From Mesostigma viride (taxonomy: Eukaryota; Streptophyta; Mesostigmatophyceae; Mesostigmatales; Mesostigmataceae): DNA of 32,500 bases. The stretch lies in NCBI GenBank assembly GCA_009746045.1, contig RPFO01001523.1, positions 1 to 32,500 on the forward strand, given 5' to 3'. Shown one piece after another: positions 23,956 to 32,500 of the stretch. The notes beneath the pieces are model-generated. The model saw only the letters and a list, made by a program, of their open reading frames with translations. It was not told the DNA's origin and made no database searches. Made by a program: the position numbers and the translations under genes. Each line of letters begins with the position of its first letter. The first letter of the stretch is position 1.

Positions 23956-26900
23956 CCATGAGACACCATGGGAGCCTGAATCCTCATCATTAAATACATA
24001 AATGCCAACCATGTACGTAGACAGCCATGATGACCCCATGGGAGCCTGAATCCTCATCATTAATTACATAAATGCCATCCATGTACGTAGACGGGCCATG
24101 ATGACACCATGGGAGCCTGAATCCTCATCATTAATTACATACATGCCATCCATGTACGTAGACAGGCCATGATGACACCATGGGAGCCTGAATCCTCATC
24201 ATTTACTATTCCTTGACATCCATGTACGTAGGCAGCCATGATGACACCATGGGAGCCTGAATCCTCATCATTAATTACATAAATGCCAACCATGTACGTA
24301 GACAAGCCATGATGACACCATGGGAGCCTGAATCCTCATCATTAATTACATAAATGCCAACCATGTACGTAGACGCCATGATGACACCATGGGAGCCTGA
24401 ATCCTCATCATTTACTATTCCTTGACATCCATGTACGTAGACGGGCCATGATGACACCATGGGAGCCTGAATCCTCATCATTTACTATTCCTTGACATCC
24501 ATGTACGTAGGCCAGCCATGATGACACCATGGGAGCCTGAATCCTCATCATTAATACATAATATGCCAACCATGTACGTAGACAAGCCATGATGACACCA
24601 TGGGAGCCTGAATCCTCATCATTTACTATTCCTTGACATCCATGTACGTAGGCCAGCCATGGAGACACCATGGGAGCCTGAATCCTCCTCATTAATTACA
24701 TAAATGCCAACCATGTACGTAGACAGCCATGATGACCCCATGGGAGCCTGAATCCTCATCATTAATTACATAAATGCCATCCATGTACGTAGACGGGCCA
24801 TGATGACACCATGGGAGCCTGAATCCTCATCATTAATTACATAATGCCAACCATGTACGTAGACAGCCATGATGACACCATGGGAGCCTGAATCCTCATC
24901 ATTAATTACATAATGCCATCCATGTACGTAGAGGCCATGATGACACCATGGGAGCCTGAATCCTCATCATTAATTACATAAATGCCATTCATGTACGTAG
25001 GCCAGCCATGAGACACCATGGGAGCCTGAATCCTCATCATTAATTACATACATGCCATGTACGTAGACACCATGATGACACCATGGGAGCCTGAATCCTC
25101 ATCATTTATTTTTGACATCCATGTACGTAGGCCAGCCATGATGACACCATGGGAGCCTGAATCCTCATCATTTTTTTTCTTGACATCCATGTACGTAGGC
25201 CAGCCATGATGACACCATGGGAGCCTGAATCCTCATCATTAATTACATACATGCCATCCATGTACGTAGACGGCCATGATGACACCATGGGAGCCTGAAT
25301 CCTCATCATTTACTATTCCTTGACATCCATGTACGTAGACGCCATGATGACACCATGGGAGCCTGAATCCTCATCATTTTTTTTCTTGACATCCATGTAC
25401 ATACGTAGGCCAGCCATGATGACACCAATGGAGCCTGAATCCTCATCATTAATTACATACATAAATGCCATGTACAACAAATGACACCATGGGAGCCTGA
25501 ATCCTCATCATTAATTACATAAATGCCATCATGTACGTAGACGGGCCATGATGACACCATGGGAGCCTGAATCCTCATCATTAATTACATAAATGCCAAC
25601 CATGTACATACACGGGCCATGATGACACCATGGGAGCCTGAATCCTCATCATTAATTACATAATGCCATCCATGTACGTAGGCAGCCATGATGACACCAT
25701 GGGAGCCTGAATCCTCATCATTAATTACATACATGCCAACAACGTAGACGGGCCATGATGACACCATGGGAGCCTGAATCCTCATCATTTTTTCTTGACA
25801 TCCATGTACGTAGGCCAGCCATGATGACACCATGGGAGCCTGAATCCTCATCATTTTACATAACATCCATGTACGTAGGCAGCCATGATGACACCATGGG
25901 AGCCTGAATCCTCATCATTAATTACATACATGCCATCCATGTACGTAGACGGCCATGATGACACCATGGGAGCCTGAATCCTCATCATTTACTAAATGCC
26001 ACATCCATGTACGTAGACGCCATGATGACACCATGGGAGCCTGAATCCTCATCATTTTACTTGACATCCATGTACTAGTAGGCCAGCCATGATGACACCA
26101 ATGGAGCCTGAATCCTCATCATTAATTACATAAATGCCATCCATGTACGTAGACAGCCATGATGACCATGGGAGCCTGAATCCTCATCATTTACTATTCC
26201 TTGACATCCATGTACGTAGACGGGCCATGATGACACCATGGGAGCCTGAATCCTCATCATTTTATTCCTTGACATCCATGTACGTAGGCCAGCCATGATG
26301 ACACCAATGGAGCCTGAATCCTCATCATTAATTACATACATAAATGCCAACCATGTACGTAGACAGCCATGATGACACCATGGGAGCCTGAATCCTCATC
26401 ATTAATTACATAAATGCCACCATGTACGTAGGCCACCATGATGACACCATGGGAGCCTGAATCCTCATTAATTTTTTTCTTGACATCCATGTACATACGT
26501 AGGCCAGCCATGATGACACCATGGGAGCCTGAATCCTCATCATTAATTACATACATGCCATCCATGTACGTAGACAGCCATGATGACACCATGGGAGCCT
26601 GAATCCTCATCATTAATTACATAATGCCATCCATGTACGTAGACAGCCATGATGACACCATGGGAGCCTGAATCCTCATCATTTACTATTCCTTGACATC
26701 CATGTACGTAGACGCCATGATGACACCATGGGAGCCTGAATCCTCTCATTAATTACATAAATGCCAACCATGTACGTAGACGGGCCATGATGACACCATG
26801 GGAGCCTGAATCCTCATCATTAATTACATAAATGCCATCCATGTACGTAGACGGGCCATGATGACACCATGGGAGCCTGAATCCTCATCATTTTTCTTTG

Positions 26901-27780
26901 ACATCCATGTACGTAGGCCAGCCATGATGACACCATGGGAGCCTGAATCCTCATCATTAATTACATAATGCCATCCATGTACGTAGACGGGCCATGATGA
27001 CACCATGGGAGCCTGAATCCTCATCATTAATTACATAATGCATCCATGTACGTAGACGGGCCATGATGACACCATGGGAGCCTGAATCCTCCTCATTAAT
27101 TACATAAATGCCAACCATGTACGTAGACAGCCATGATGACACCATGGGAGCCTGAATCCTCATCATTAATTACATAAATGCCATCCATGTACGTAGACGC
27201 CATGATGACACCATGGGAGCCTGAATCCTCATCATTAATTACATAATGCCATCATGTACGTAGACAGCCATGATGACACCATGGGAGCCTGAATCCTCAT
27301 CATTAATTACATACATGCCAACATGTACGTAGACCAGCCATGATGACACCATGGGAGCCTGAATCCTCATCATTATTTTTGACATCCATGTACGTAGGCC
27401 AGCCATGATGACACCATGGGAGCCTGAATCCTCATCATTTCATACTGCATCCATGTACGTAGACAGCCATGATGACACCATGGGAGCCTGAATCCTCCTC
27501 ATTAATTACATACATGCCATCCATGTACGTACAGCCATGATGACACCATGGGAGCCTGAATCCTCATCATTAATTCATTGACATCCATGTACGTAGGCAG
27601 CCATGATGACACCATGGGAGCCTGAATCCTCATCATTAATTACATAAATGCCAACCATGTACGTAGACAAGCCATGATGACACCATGGGAGCCTGAATCC
27701 TCCATTAATTACATAATGCCATCCATGTACGTAGACAGCCATGATGACACCATGGGAGCCTGAATCCTCATCATTAATTA
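23956..27780 (+). repeat. Satellite block with pervasive small deletions
   Basis: Here nearly every unit carries 1-3 nt losses, mainly in two places: TAGACAAGCC becomes TAGACAGCC or TAGACGCC, and ACATAAATGCC becomes ACATAATGCC. The 35-bp core stays canonical and the core variants common elsewhere (GGAGACACC, CTCCTCATT, GACCCC) become rare. Units after 27780 look normal again. Either low-accuracy consensus sequence or a separately evolving lineage of units would fit. Confidence 0.7.
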
Positions 27781-27940
27781 CATACATGCCATCCATGTAC
27801 GTAGACAGGCCATGATGACACCATGGGAGCCTGAATCCTCATCATTTACTATTCCTTGACATCCATGTACGTAGGCCAGCCATGGAGACACCATGGGAGC
27901 CTGAATCCTCATCATTAAATACATAAATGCCATCCATGTA

Positions 27941-28980
27941 ATTAATGATGAGGATTCAGGCTCCCATGGTGTCATCATGGCCCGTCTACGTACATGGATG
28001 TCAAGGAATAGTAAATGATGAGGATTCAGGCTCCCATGGTGTCATCATGGCTTGTCTACGTACATGGTTGGCATTTATGTAATTAACGAGGAGGATTCAG
28101 GCTCCCATAATGTCTCCATGGCTGGCCTACGTACATGGATGTCAAGGAATAGTAAATGATGAGGATTCAGGCTCCCATGGTGTCATCATGGCCCGTCTAC
28201 GTACATGGATGGCATGTATGTAATTAATGATGAGGATTCAGGCTCCCATGGTGTCATCATGGCCCGTCTACGTATATGGATGTCAAAGAAAAAAAAATGA
28301 CGAGGATTCAGGCTCCCATGGTGTCATCATGGCTGGCCTACGTACATGGATGTCTCATAAAAAAAATGATGAGGATTCAGGCTCCCATGGTGTCATCATG
28401 GCCCGTCTACGTACATGGTTGGCATTTATGTAATTAATGATGAGGATTCAGGCTCCCATGGTGTCATCATGGCCTGTCTACGTACATGGATGGCATGTAT
28501 GTATTTAATGATGAGGATTCAGGCTCCCATGGTGTCATCATGGCTGGCCTACGTACATGGATGTCTCAGAAAAAAAATGTGGAGGATTCAGGCTCCCATG
28601 GTGTCATCATGGCTGGCCTACGTACATGGATGTCTCATAAAATAAATGATGAGGATTCAGGCTCCCGTGGTGTCATTATGGCCCGTCTACGTGTTGTTGG
28701 CATGTATGAAATTAATGATGAGGATTCAGGCTCCCATAGTGTCATCATGGCTGGCCTACGTACATGGTTGGCATTTATGTATTTAATGATGAGGATTCAG
28801 GCTCCCATGGTGTCATCATGGCTTGTCTATGTACATGGTTGGCATTTATGTAATTAATGATGAGGATTCAGGCTCCATTGGTGTCATCATGGCCCGTCTA
28901 CGTACATGGGTGGCATTTATGTATTTAATGATGAGGATTTAGGCTCCCATGGGGTCATCATGGCTTGTCTACGTACATGG
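27941..28980 (-). repeat. 71-bp satellite array, inverted block
   Basis: About 15 units of the same satellite appear in reverse orientation (ATGATGAGGATTCAGG, GTGTCATCATGG). They run up to the spacer of the right arm. The outermost few units match those at 8263-8600 in order; the inner ones do not simply mirror the left side. Confidence 0.95.
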
Positions 28981-29256
28981 AGTCATATTGATTCATGGAA
29001 CAATGAGATACCATTCTTAATTGAAAATTGTTCTTGATACTTTCACATGCATGCCCGGAATCGTGAATTTGTGCGGGTTTCCATGATGACAATCCTCATT
29101 GAATTCTTGAGCACACAATATTGAGCAATTTAGGGGCACTTCGGCAATGTTGACCATTTTCATTCATGATCAATAAAATTAACATTTAATGCAATAAATA
29201 CATATTCCACTCATTTTAATAAACCATGCAAAAACTTTACAAGCACGCTCAAGCTA

Positions 29257-30032
29257 GGGGTGGGCTGGCATGCACGCGTGGGTGTGGGGGTGGGCTGGCA
29301 TGCATGCGTGGGTGTGGGGGTGGGCTGGCATGCACGTGTGGGTGTGGGGGTGGGCTGGCATGCATGCGTGGGTGTGGGGTTGGGCTAGCCTGCATGCGTG
29401 GGTGTGGGGGGGGCTGGCATGCATGCGTGGGTGTGTGTGGGGGGCTAGCATGCATGCGTAAGTGTGGGGGGGGGCTGGCATGCATGCGTGGGTGTGGGGG
29501 GGGGCTGGCATGCATGCGTGGGTGTGTGTGGGGGGCTAGCATGCATGCGTAAGTGTGGGGGGGGGCTGGCATGCATGCGTGGGTGTGTATGGGGGCTGGC
29601 ATGCATGCGTGGGTGTGTGTGGGGGGCTAGCATGCATGCGTGGGTGTGTGGGGGGGCTGTCATGCATGCGTGGGTGTGTGTGGGGGCTGGCATCCATGCG
29701 TGGGTGTGTGGGGGGGCTAGCATGCATGCGTGGGTGTGGGGGTGGGCTAGCATGCATGCGTGGGTGTGGGGGGGGGCGGTCATGCATGCGTGGGTGTGTG
29801 GGGGGGCTGGCATGCATGCGTGGGTGTGTGGGGGGGCTAGCATGCATGCGTGGGTGTGGGGGTGGGCTAGCATGCATGCGTGGGTGTGAGTGTGGGCTAG
29901 CATGCATGCGTGGGTGTGGGGGGGGGCTAGCATGCATGCGTGGGTGTGGGGGGGCCGGGGCCGGGGCTAGCATGCATGCGTGGGTGTGGGGGTGGGCTAG
30001 CATGCATGCGTGGGTGTGGGGGGGGGCTAGCA
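29257..30032 (-). repeat. Right minisatellite, mirror of the left one
   Basis: It has the same 30-bp units in the same order, reverse complemented, including the rare variants (CTTACGCATG units, the GGATGCC unit, the double CCGGCCCCGG unit near the outer end). It is about 4 bp longer than the left copy, mostly through homopolymer differences. The matched variant order shows that the two arrays are one duplication or have been converted. Confidence 0.95.
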
Positions 30033-30247
30033 CGCCCCACCCCTCCATCGGCACAGCCAGCCTTGTGAGTCTACCCTTAACAACAAGGCTGGTAGGACGA
30101 CACGCCTGAGCAGCATATGTCATGCCTATCTCAGGCTAATAATGTGTGATTTTGTGCCAACAACCAAGTTGTTCCACCCAACAACACATTATAAACCCTC
30201 TTCCAAAATGCCCAACAAGCCGGACACGTGGAGGACCACACACGCAG

Positions 30248-30256
30248 TATATAAAG
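30248..30256 (+). promoter_or_regulatory. TATA box in the right arm, facing outward
   Basis: TATATAAAG lies in an otherwise GC-balanced stretch, identical to the mirror copy at 6994-7002. A start of transcription some 30 bp downstream would place the 132-aa frame at 30697 in the transcript. Confidence 0.35.
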
Positions 30257-30696
30257 AGAAAATAAGCTGACTTTTTATCCAGCCAACCTGTGGCTAGCTG
30301 CTCTGGTTAGCATGACAAATGCTAACATTTACTCAGTGGGAAAGGTGAAGAGACCATTGGAACAGCCTACCTGACGCATGTGCCACCAAAGCATTGTGTC
30401 CCGCAAAATGCACACTGCCTCCTTTCTAACAAGCACGAGCCGCTCTCTTTAGGAGACAGGTGCCAGCTCGTCAGTGTCTGGGGAAAATGATGCCGCTGCT
30501 TAGGAAGACCGCGTGAATTTCCTCGAACACAACTGTCTATAAAGCAAAAGAAATTTCAGAGAAGCATGGAAATAAAAGCATTACACCTTCCCGACAGGTT
30601 GTGGGCCACGCGCTGCAGCAAGCCAGCCACGTCACAGACGAACTTGCTTAAAAACATCCAGGAATCCAGCGATGCAGCGCCAGGACCCGCAACTTC

Positions 30697-31095
30697 ATGG
30701 CTGCATCTGGCCGGAAAGAAGGCAAAAAGCTTACGCTCAACGAGGTAAGAAAGCAGGAAAGCGCTATCTTAGGACGTTTAATACAAGAACGTACCATAAC
30801 GGGCATTTATTCGTGCCCAGGCGCACAAGAAAGGCCACCCTTTCATGGAGAGGTCGGGCGCGCATGGCGCAGGCCTAATGTTATCTTACCGCAAAATGAC
30901 GGGAAAGGTAAAGATAGCAGCGGGAATTTTTACGGCTTTAGAAACATCATTAAACTAGCTTCCATTAGGACCATCAAAACTGGCAACAATCGACAATCAC
31001 ACCTGCAGGCATCAATTATACTTTATTCATCCCGACAGAAATTCAGGCCGGACCCCCCTGCCGATGGTAAAGAAAAAGAGCCCGCGACATTATAG
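30697..31095 (+). CDS. Unrecognised 132-aa open frame in the right arm
   Basis: The frame starts MAASGRKEGKKLTLNE and contains SGNFYGFRNIIKLA. It lies about 440 bp downstream of a TATATAAAG box (30248-30256) and points outward from the palindrome. After codon 16 the DNA reads GAG-GTAAGA, a strong splice-donor consensus, so a first exon of 16 codons is another reading. I recognise no domain. The left arm keeps most of the frame but not the ATG. This is weak evidence for a gene. Confidence 0.18.
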   Translation: MAASGRKEGKKLTLNEVRKQESAILGRLIQERTITGIYSCPGAQERPPFHGEVGRAWRRPNVILPQNDGKGKDSSGNFYGFRNIIKLASIRTIKTGNNRQSHLQASIILYSSRQKFRPDPPADGKEKEPATL

Positions 31096-31280
31096 ATCGC
31101 AACTATCCCACCATAAATTAGAATCAGTAACTAATTTTCTCCAAGAATCGAGCATTTTTTCTGCTTTCCGCGAGCCAGATTTGTCACGTTTCGTCTAAAA
31201 GCAGTCGCCATGGCCACTTCCGCAAGGGGTGCGCGCACCGTGCACCCACTTTTCACGGTACGGAGGGTACCGCGGAATTT

Positions 31281-31310
31281 TTTTGGCGCGGAAAATATTC
31301 GCCGCCAAAA
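31281..31310. promoter_or_regulatory. E2F-like inverted site pair
   Basis: TTTTGGCGCGGAAAA is followed by TATTCGCCGCCAAAA. The outer TTTTGGCG and CGCCAAAA are perfect complements, and each half resembles the E2F consensus TTTSGCGC. It lies 40 bp outside the right arm. No downstream gene is recognisable, so function is speculative. Confidence 0.25.
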
Positions 31311-31685
31311 ATTAACCATGCATGCATGCCCGTCGTCTCCAAACATTGCATTACATGCACGTGACGGCGTGTTCCCTCGGTCATGGTGCGCGGCGGTGCC
31401 AGCTGGACTGATGTCATGCCCTCCACGTAGGCTCGTTCTACATTTCAGAACTGATCCATGGCGCATAATTAGAATTTTGGAAGGTAGAATCAGGTTCTGA
31501 AGGTTCTACATAGTAGCCTAGTAAGGGTACACTAACATGTAGCCCAGTAGTTACTAATCCTGCGATCATGACGGAATATACATGTAGTGATACTAATCGA
31601 TACATGTAGTACACATGGTTGGCGCACAGAATGTTGTACAACCTGCCCTACATGTCGGAAAAACGCACACTCTGACAAACGTGAT
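31311..31685. other. Stretch without recognisable gene
   Basis: It contains short repeated words (ACATGTAG several times between 31530 and 31620, GGTTCTGAAGGTTCTAC near 31492) but no coding region or RNA gene I can support. Confidence 0.5.
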
Positions 31686-31687
31686 TG

Positions 31688-32047
31688 AAATATATTGTAC
31701 AACATCATCACTAACGCTACATCCGGAACTGTTCTAGTGAATAGCATTACAATGTACTCCCCCGGCAGGTGTGGGTGCCCGAGTACTTGGAGTCTGAACA
31801 CGCAGTGTCGACTCCTATTGGTGCAAAGGCATTTTTGTCGTCTCTTCATTTTTTTTCTCCGTTACCACTATATATTGTACAATAGCATGTAGGATGGTAC
31901 ATCCAGAACTGTTCGAGCGAATAGCAGGGGGATCTACACCCCCGGTGGGGATCTACACCCTACCCAATACCTGGATGAGACCGGCAGTCGCCGTGTCGAA
32001 TCCTTTTTGCGGCATGTCAGTTTTCAGGGTTCTTTTTTTTTAGTTTT
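31688..32047 (-). repeat. Two tandem 180-bp units, tRNA-related
   Basis: TATATTGTACAA occurs at 31691 and 31871, and TCCGGAACTGTTC...GAATAGCA at 31722 and 31902, both 180 bp apart. On the minus strand the second unit has GGGGG-TGTAGAT-CCCCC just before TGCTATTCG, a 5-bp stem with 7-base loop like a tRNA T-arm. The same TGCTATTCG...GAACAGTTCCGG trailer follows the real-looking T-arm at the window edge. On the plus strand both units contain a box-B-like GTGTCGA(A/C)TCC. These are probably tRNA pseudogenes or SINE-like copies. Confidence 0.4.
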
Positions 32048-32070
32048 TTTCCCTTTTTTTTTTTTTTCTC
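32022..32070. repeat. T-rich low-complexity tract
   Basis: Three successive T-runs occur (about 9, 7 and 15 bases) separated by short interruptions. They could end a Pol III transcript or be the tail of a retroposed copy. Confidence 0.6.
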
Positions 32071-32427
32071 CATTTTTACAAATCAGATTTTTTCAGAACA
32101 GTGCATACGGCTAAGCTTTCATTTCGCAAGACAATTCTTACGGCACCTTCCAAAGTCCCTGGTGTGTGTCAGTGCAGCGTCGACATGGCATGCGTGGAGG
32201 ATATTTGCGTACGTACGACGAATCATGTGAAACGACTGGTCCAACCTAAAAAATTTTGAATTTTTGCCGTGTCCAGTAACGGTCCTAGGTTGCACCCGCG
32301 GGCCGTTCCGGCAGCTGTACAGAATAGATCAGAAAGATACGCCGCGGAATGACGCCAGTGCCCGGCAAATGTGAGTCGGGAACTGAACAGTCACTACAAA
32401 CGTCGAAAATCTATTGCTCCACCCCCC

Positions 32428-32434
32428 AAAAAAA
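32428..32434 (-). terminator. Candidate Pol III terminator of the tRNA-like gene
   Basis: Seven T on the minus strand lie about 30 bp downstream of the tRNA-like 3' end. A T-run of four or more is the usual Pol III stop signal. Confidence 0.35.
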
Positions 32435-32460
32435 GCGTTCCGGAACTGTTCGAAGCGAAT

Positions 32461-32500
32461 AGCACTGACAGGATTCGAACCTGCGTCCAGAGTGAGGTTG
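32461..32500 (-). tRNA. 3' part of a tRNA or tRNA-like gene, cut by the window edge
   Basis: The minus strand contains GCAGG-TTCGAAT-CCTGT, a T-arm with a 5-bp stem and canonical loop. It includes a perfect Pol III box B (GGTTCGAATCC, 32481-32471). CAGTGCT-A follows as a possible acceptor strand and discriminator. The anticodon region lies beyond the window or is not resolvable, so the amino acid cannot be given. A pseudogene or SINE head is equally possible, given the related copies at 31722 and 31902. Confidence 0.4.

Larger units (their letters stand above)
8263..27940 (+). repeat. 71-bp satellite array, main orientation
   Basis: Roughly 280 tandem units of 71 bp fill this stretch. The conserved core reads GCCATGATGACACCATGGG then AGCCTGAATCCTCATCATT. 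A linker follows, of one of four kinds: AATTACATAAATGCC, TACTATTCCTTGACATCC, a T8-CTTTGACATCC type or a TATTTTATGAGACATCC type. CATGTACGTAG then leads to the next core. Core variants include GGAGACACC, GATGACCCC, CACCAATGG and CTCCTCATT. The unit is not a multiple of three and open frames are short and repetitive, so it is not coding. A centromeric, heterochromatic or element-internal satellite are all possible. Confidence 0.95.
6007..31239. mobile_element. 25-kb palindromic, foldback-like element
   Basis: Two inverted arms of about 2.6 kb flank a satellite array. Each arm includes unique DNA, a 30-bp minisatellite and the first satellite units. The coordinates of paired positions add to about 37246-37250 along the whole arm, so the arms are collinear. 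Long terminal inverted repeats built from tandem subrepeats are the hallmark of foldback-type DNA transposons, and an inverted segmental duplication flanking a satellite is the alternative. I find no transposase between the arms, so an element of this kind would be non-autonomous. Calling it mobile is inference; the symmetry is seen directly. Confidence 0.5.
28650..31239 (-). repeat. Right inverted arm
   Basis: This is the mirror image of the left arm. From inside outwards it has satellite units, a spacer (28981-29256), a minisatellite (29257-30032), a near-identical unique segment (30033-30601) and a diverged segment (30602-31239). The outer segment differs from the left arm by scattered substitutions and small indels, roughly 7-10 percent by eye, while the inner unique segment looks identical. 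Confidence 0.85.

Noticed and set aside
8263-27940. CRISPR-like array
   Set aside because: Units abut as tandem repeats with recurring linkers rather than unique spacers, and the context is eukaryotic.
8226-28857. Dozens of 60-290 aa open frames with MMRIQAPMVSSW and NDEDSGSHGV repeats
   Set aside because: They are translations of the 71-bp satellite. The period is not a multiple of three, so frames change from unit to unit; they appear on whichever strand opposes the array and have no start context.
7218-30032. Telomere-like GGGTGTG repeats
   Set aside because: The unit is 30 bp with a fixed GCATGCATGC core, lies internally, and does not match a simple telomere repeat.
6007-31239. Palindrome as a sequencing or assembly hairpin artefact
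   Set aside because: The outer arm segments differ by many substitutions and indels and the inner satellite order is not mirrored, which a folded read would not show. Misassembly of the array interior remains possible.
31131-31466. 111-aa minus-strand frame crossing the right arm edge
   Set aside because: It spans the boundary between unique flank and arm; only the last 26 codons have a counterpart in the other arm.

Overview
The window is nuclear DNA from a eukaryote. The main coding locus has spliceosomal introns with GT..AG ends, core promoters look like TATA boxes, a 3' tRNA-like sequence with a Pol III box B lies at the right edge, and most of the window is satellite DNA. There is no bacterial gene organisation. 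A plant or alga is plausible from the TATA/CCAAT style and CATGCATG (RY-type) motifs, but I cannot name the lineage.

Layout. Positions 1-850 hold no recognisable gene. Positions 857-4206 (minus strand) carry a three-exon gene for a DDE-type transposase-like protein. Two introns (2556-2708 and 1589-1751) reconcile most of the broken reading frames, and one frame break remains at G-runs near 3385-3421. Positions 4345-4910 hold a cluster of palindromic GC-rich boxes that also occur inside both introns. Positions 5210-5366 are AT-rich simple sequence, and 5640-5691 look like a minus-strand core promoter.

Positions 6007-31239 form one 25-kb symmetrical structure. Two inverted arms of about 2.6 kb (6007 to about 8600, and about 28650 to 31239) each carry, from outside inwards: an older diverged segment, a nearly identical promoter-bearing segment, a minisatellite of about 25 units of 30 bp, and a short unique spacer. 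Between the spacers lies a 20.7-kb array of 71-bp satellite units. The array runs in one orientation from 8263 to 27940, then flips to the opposite orientation from 27941 to 28980. Inside it, an apparently exact 5419-bp higher-order repeat occurs two and a third times (about 11490-23955). It is followed by a block (about 23956-27780) peppered with 1-3 nt deletions. The whole looks like a foldback-type element or an amplified palindrome; I see no transposase inside it.

Positions 31240-32500 are outside the palindrome. They hold an E2F-like dyad, two tandem 180-bp tRNA-related repeats with a third related copy, long T-runs and the 3' part of a minus-strand tRNA or tRNA-like gene cut by the window edge.

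Almost all of the many short open frames in the arrays follow from the repeats and are not genes.
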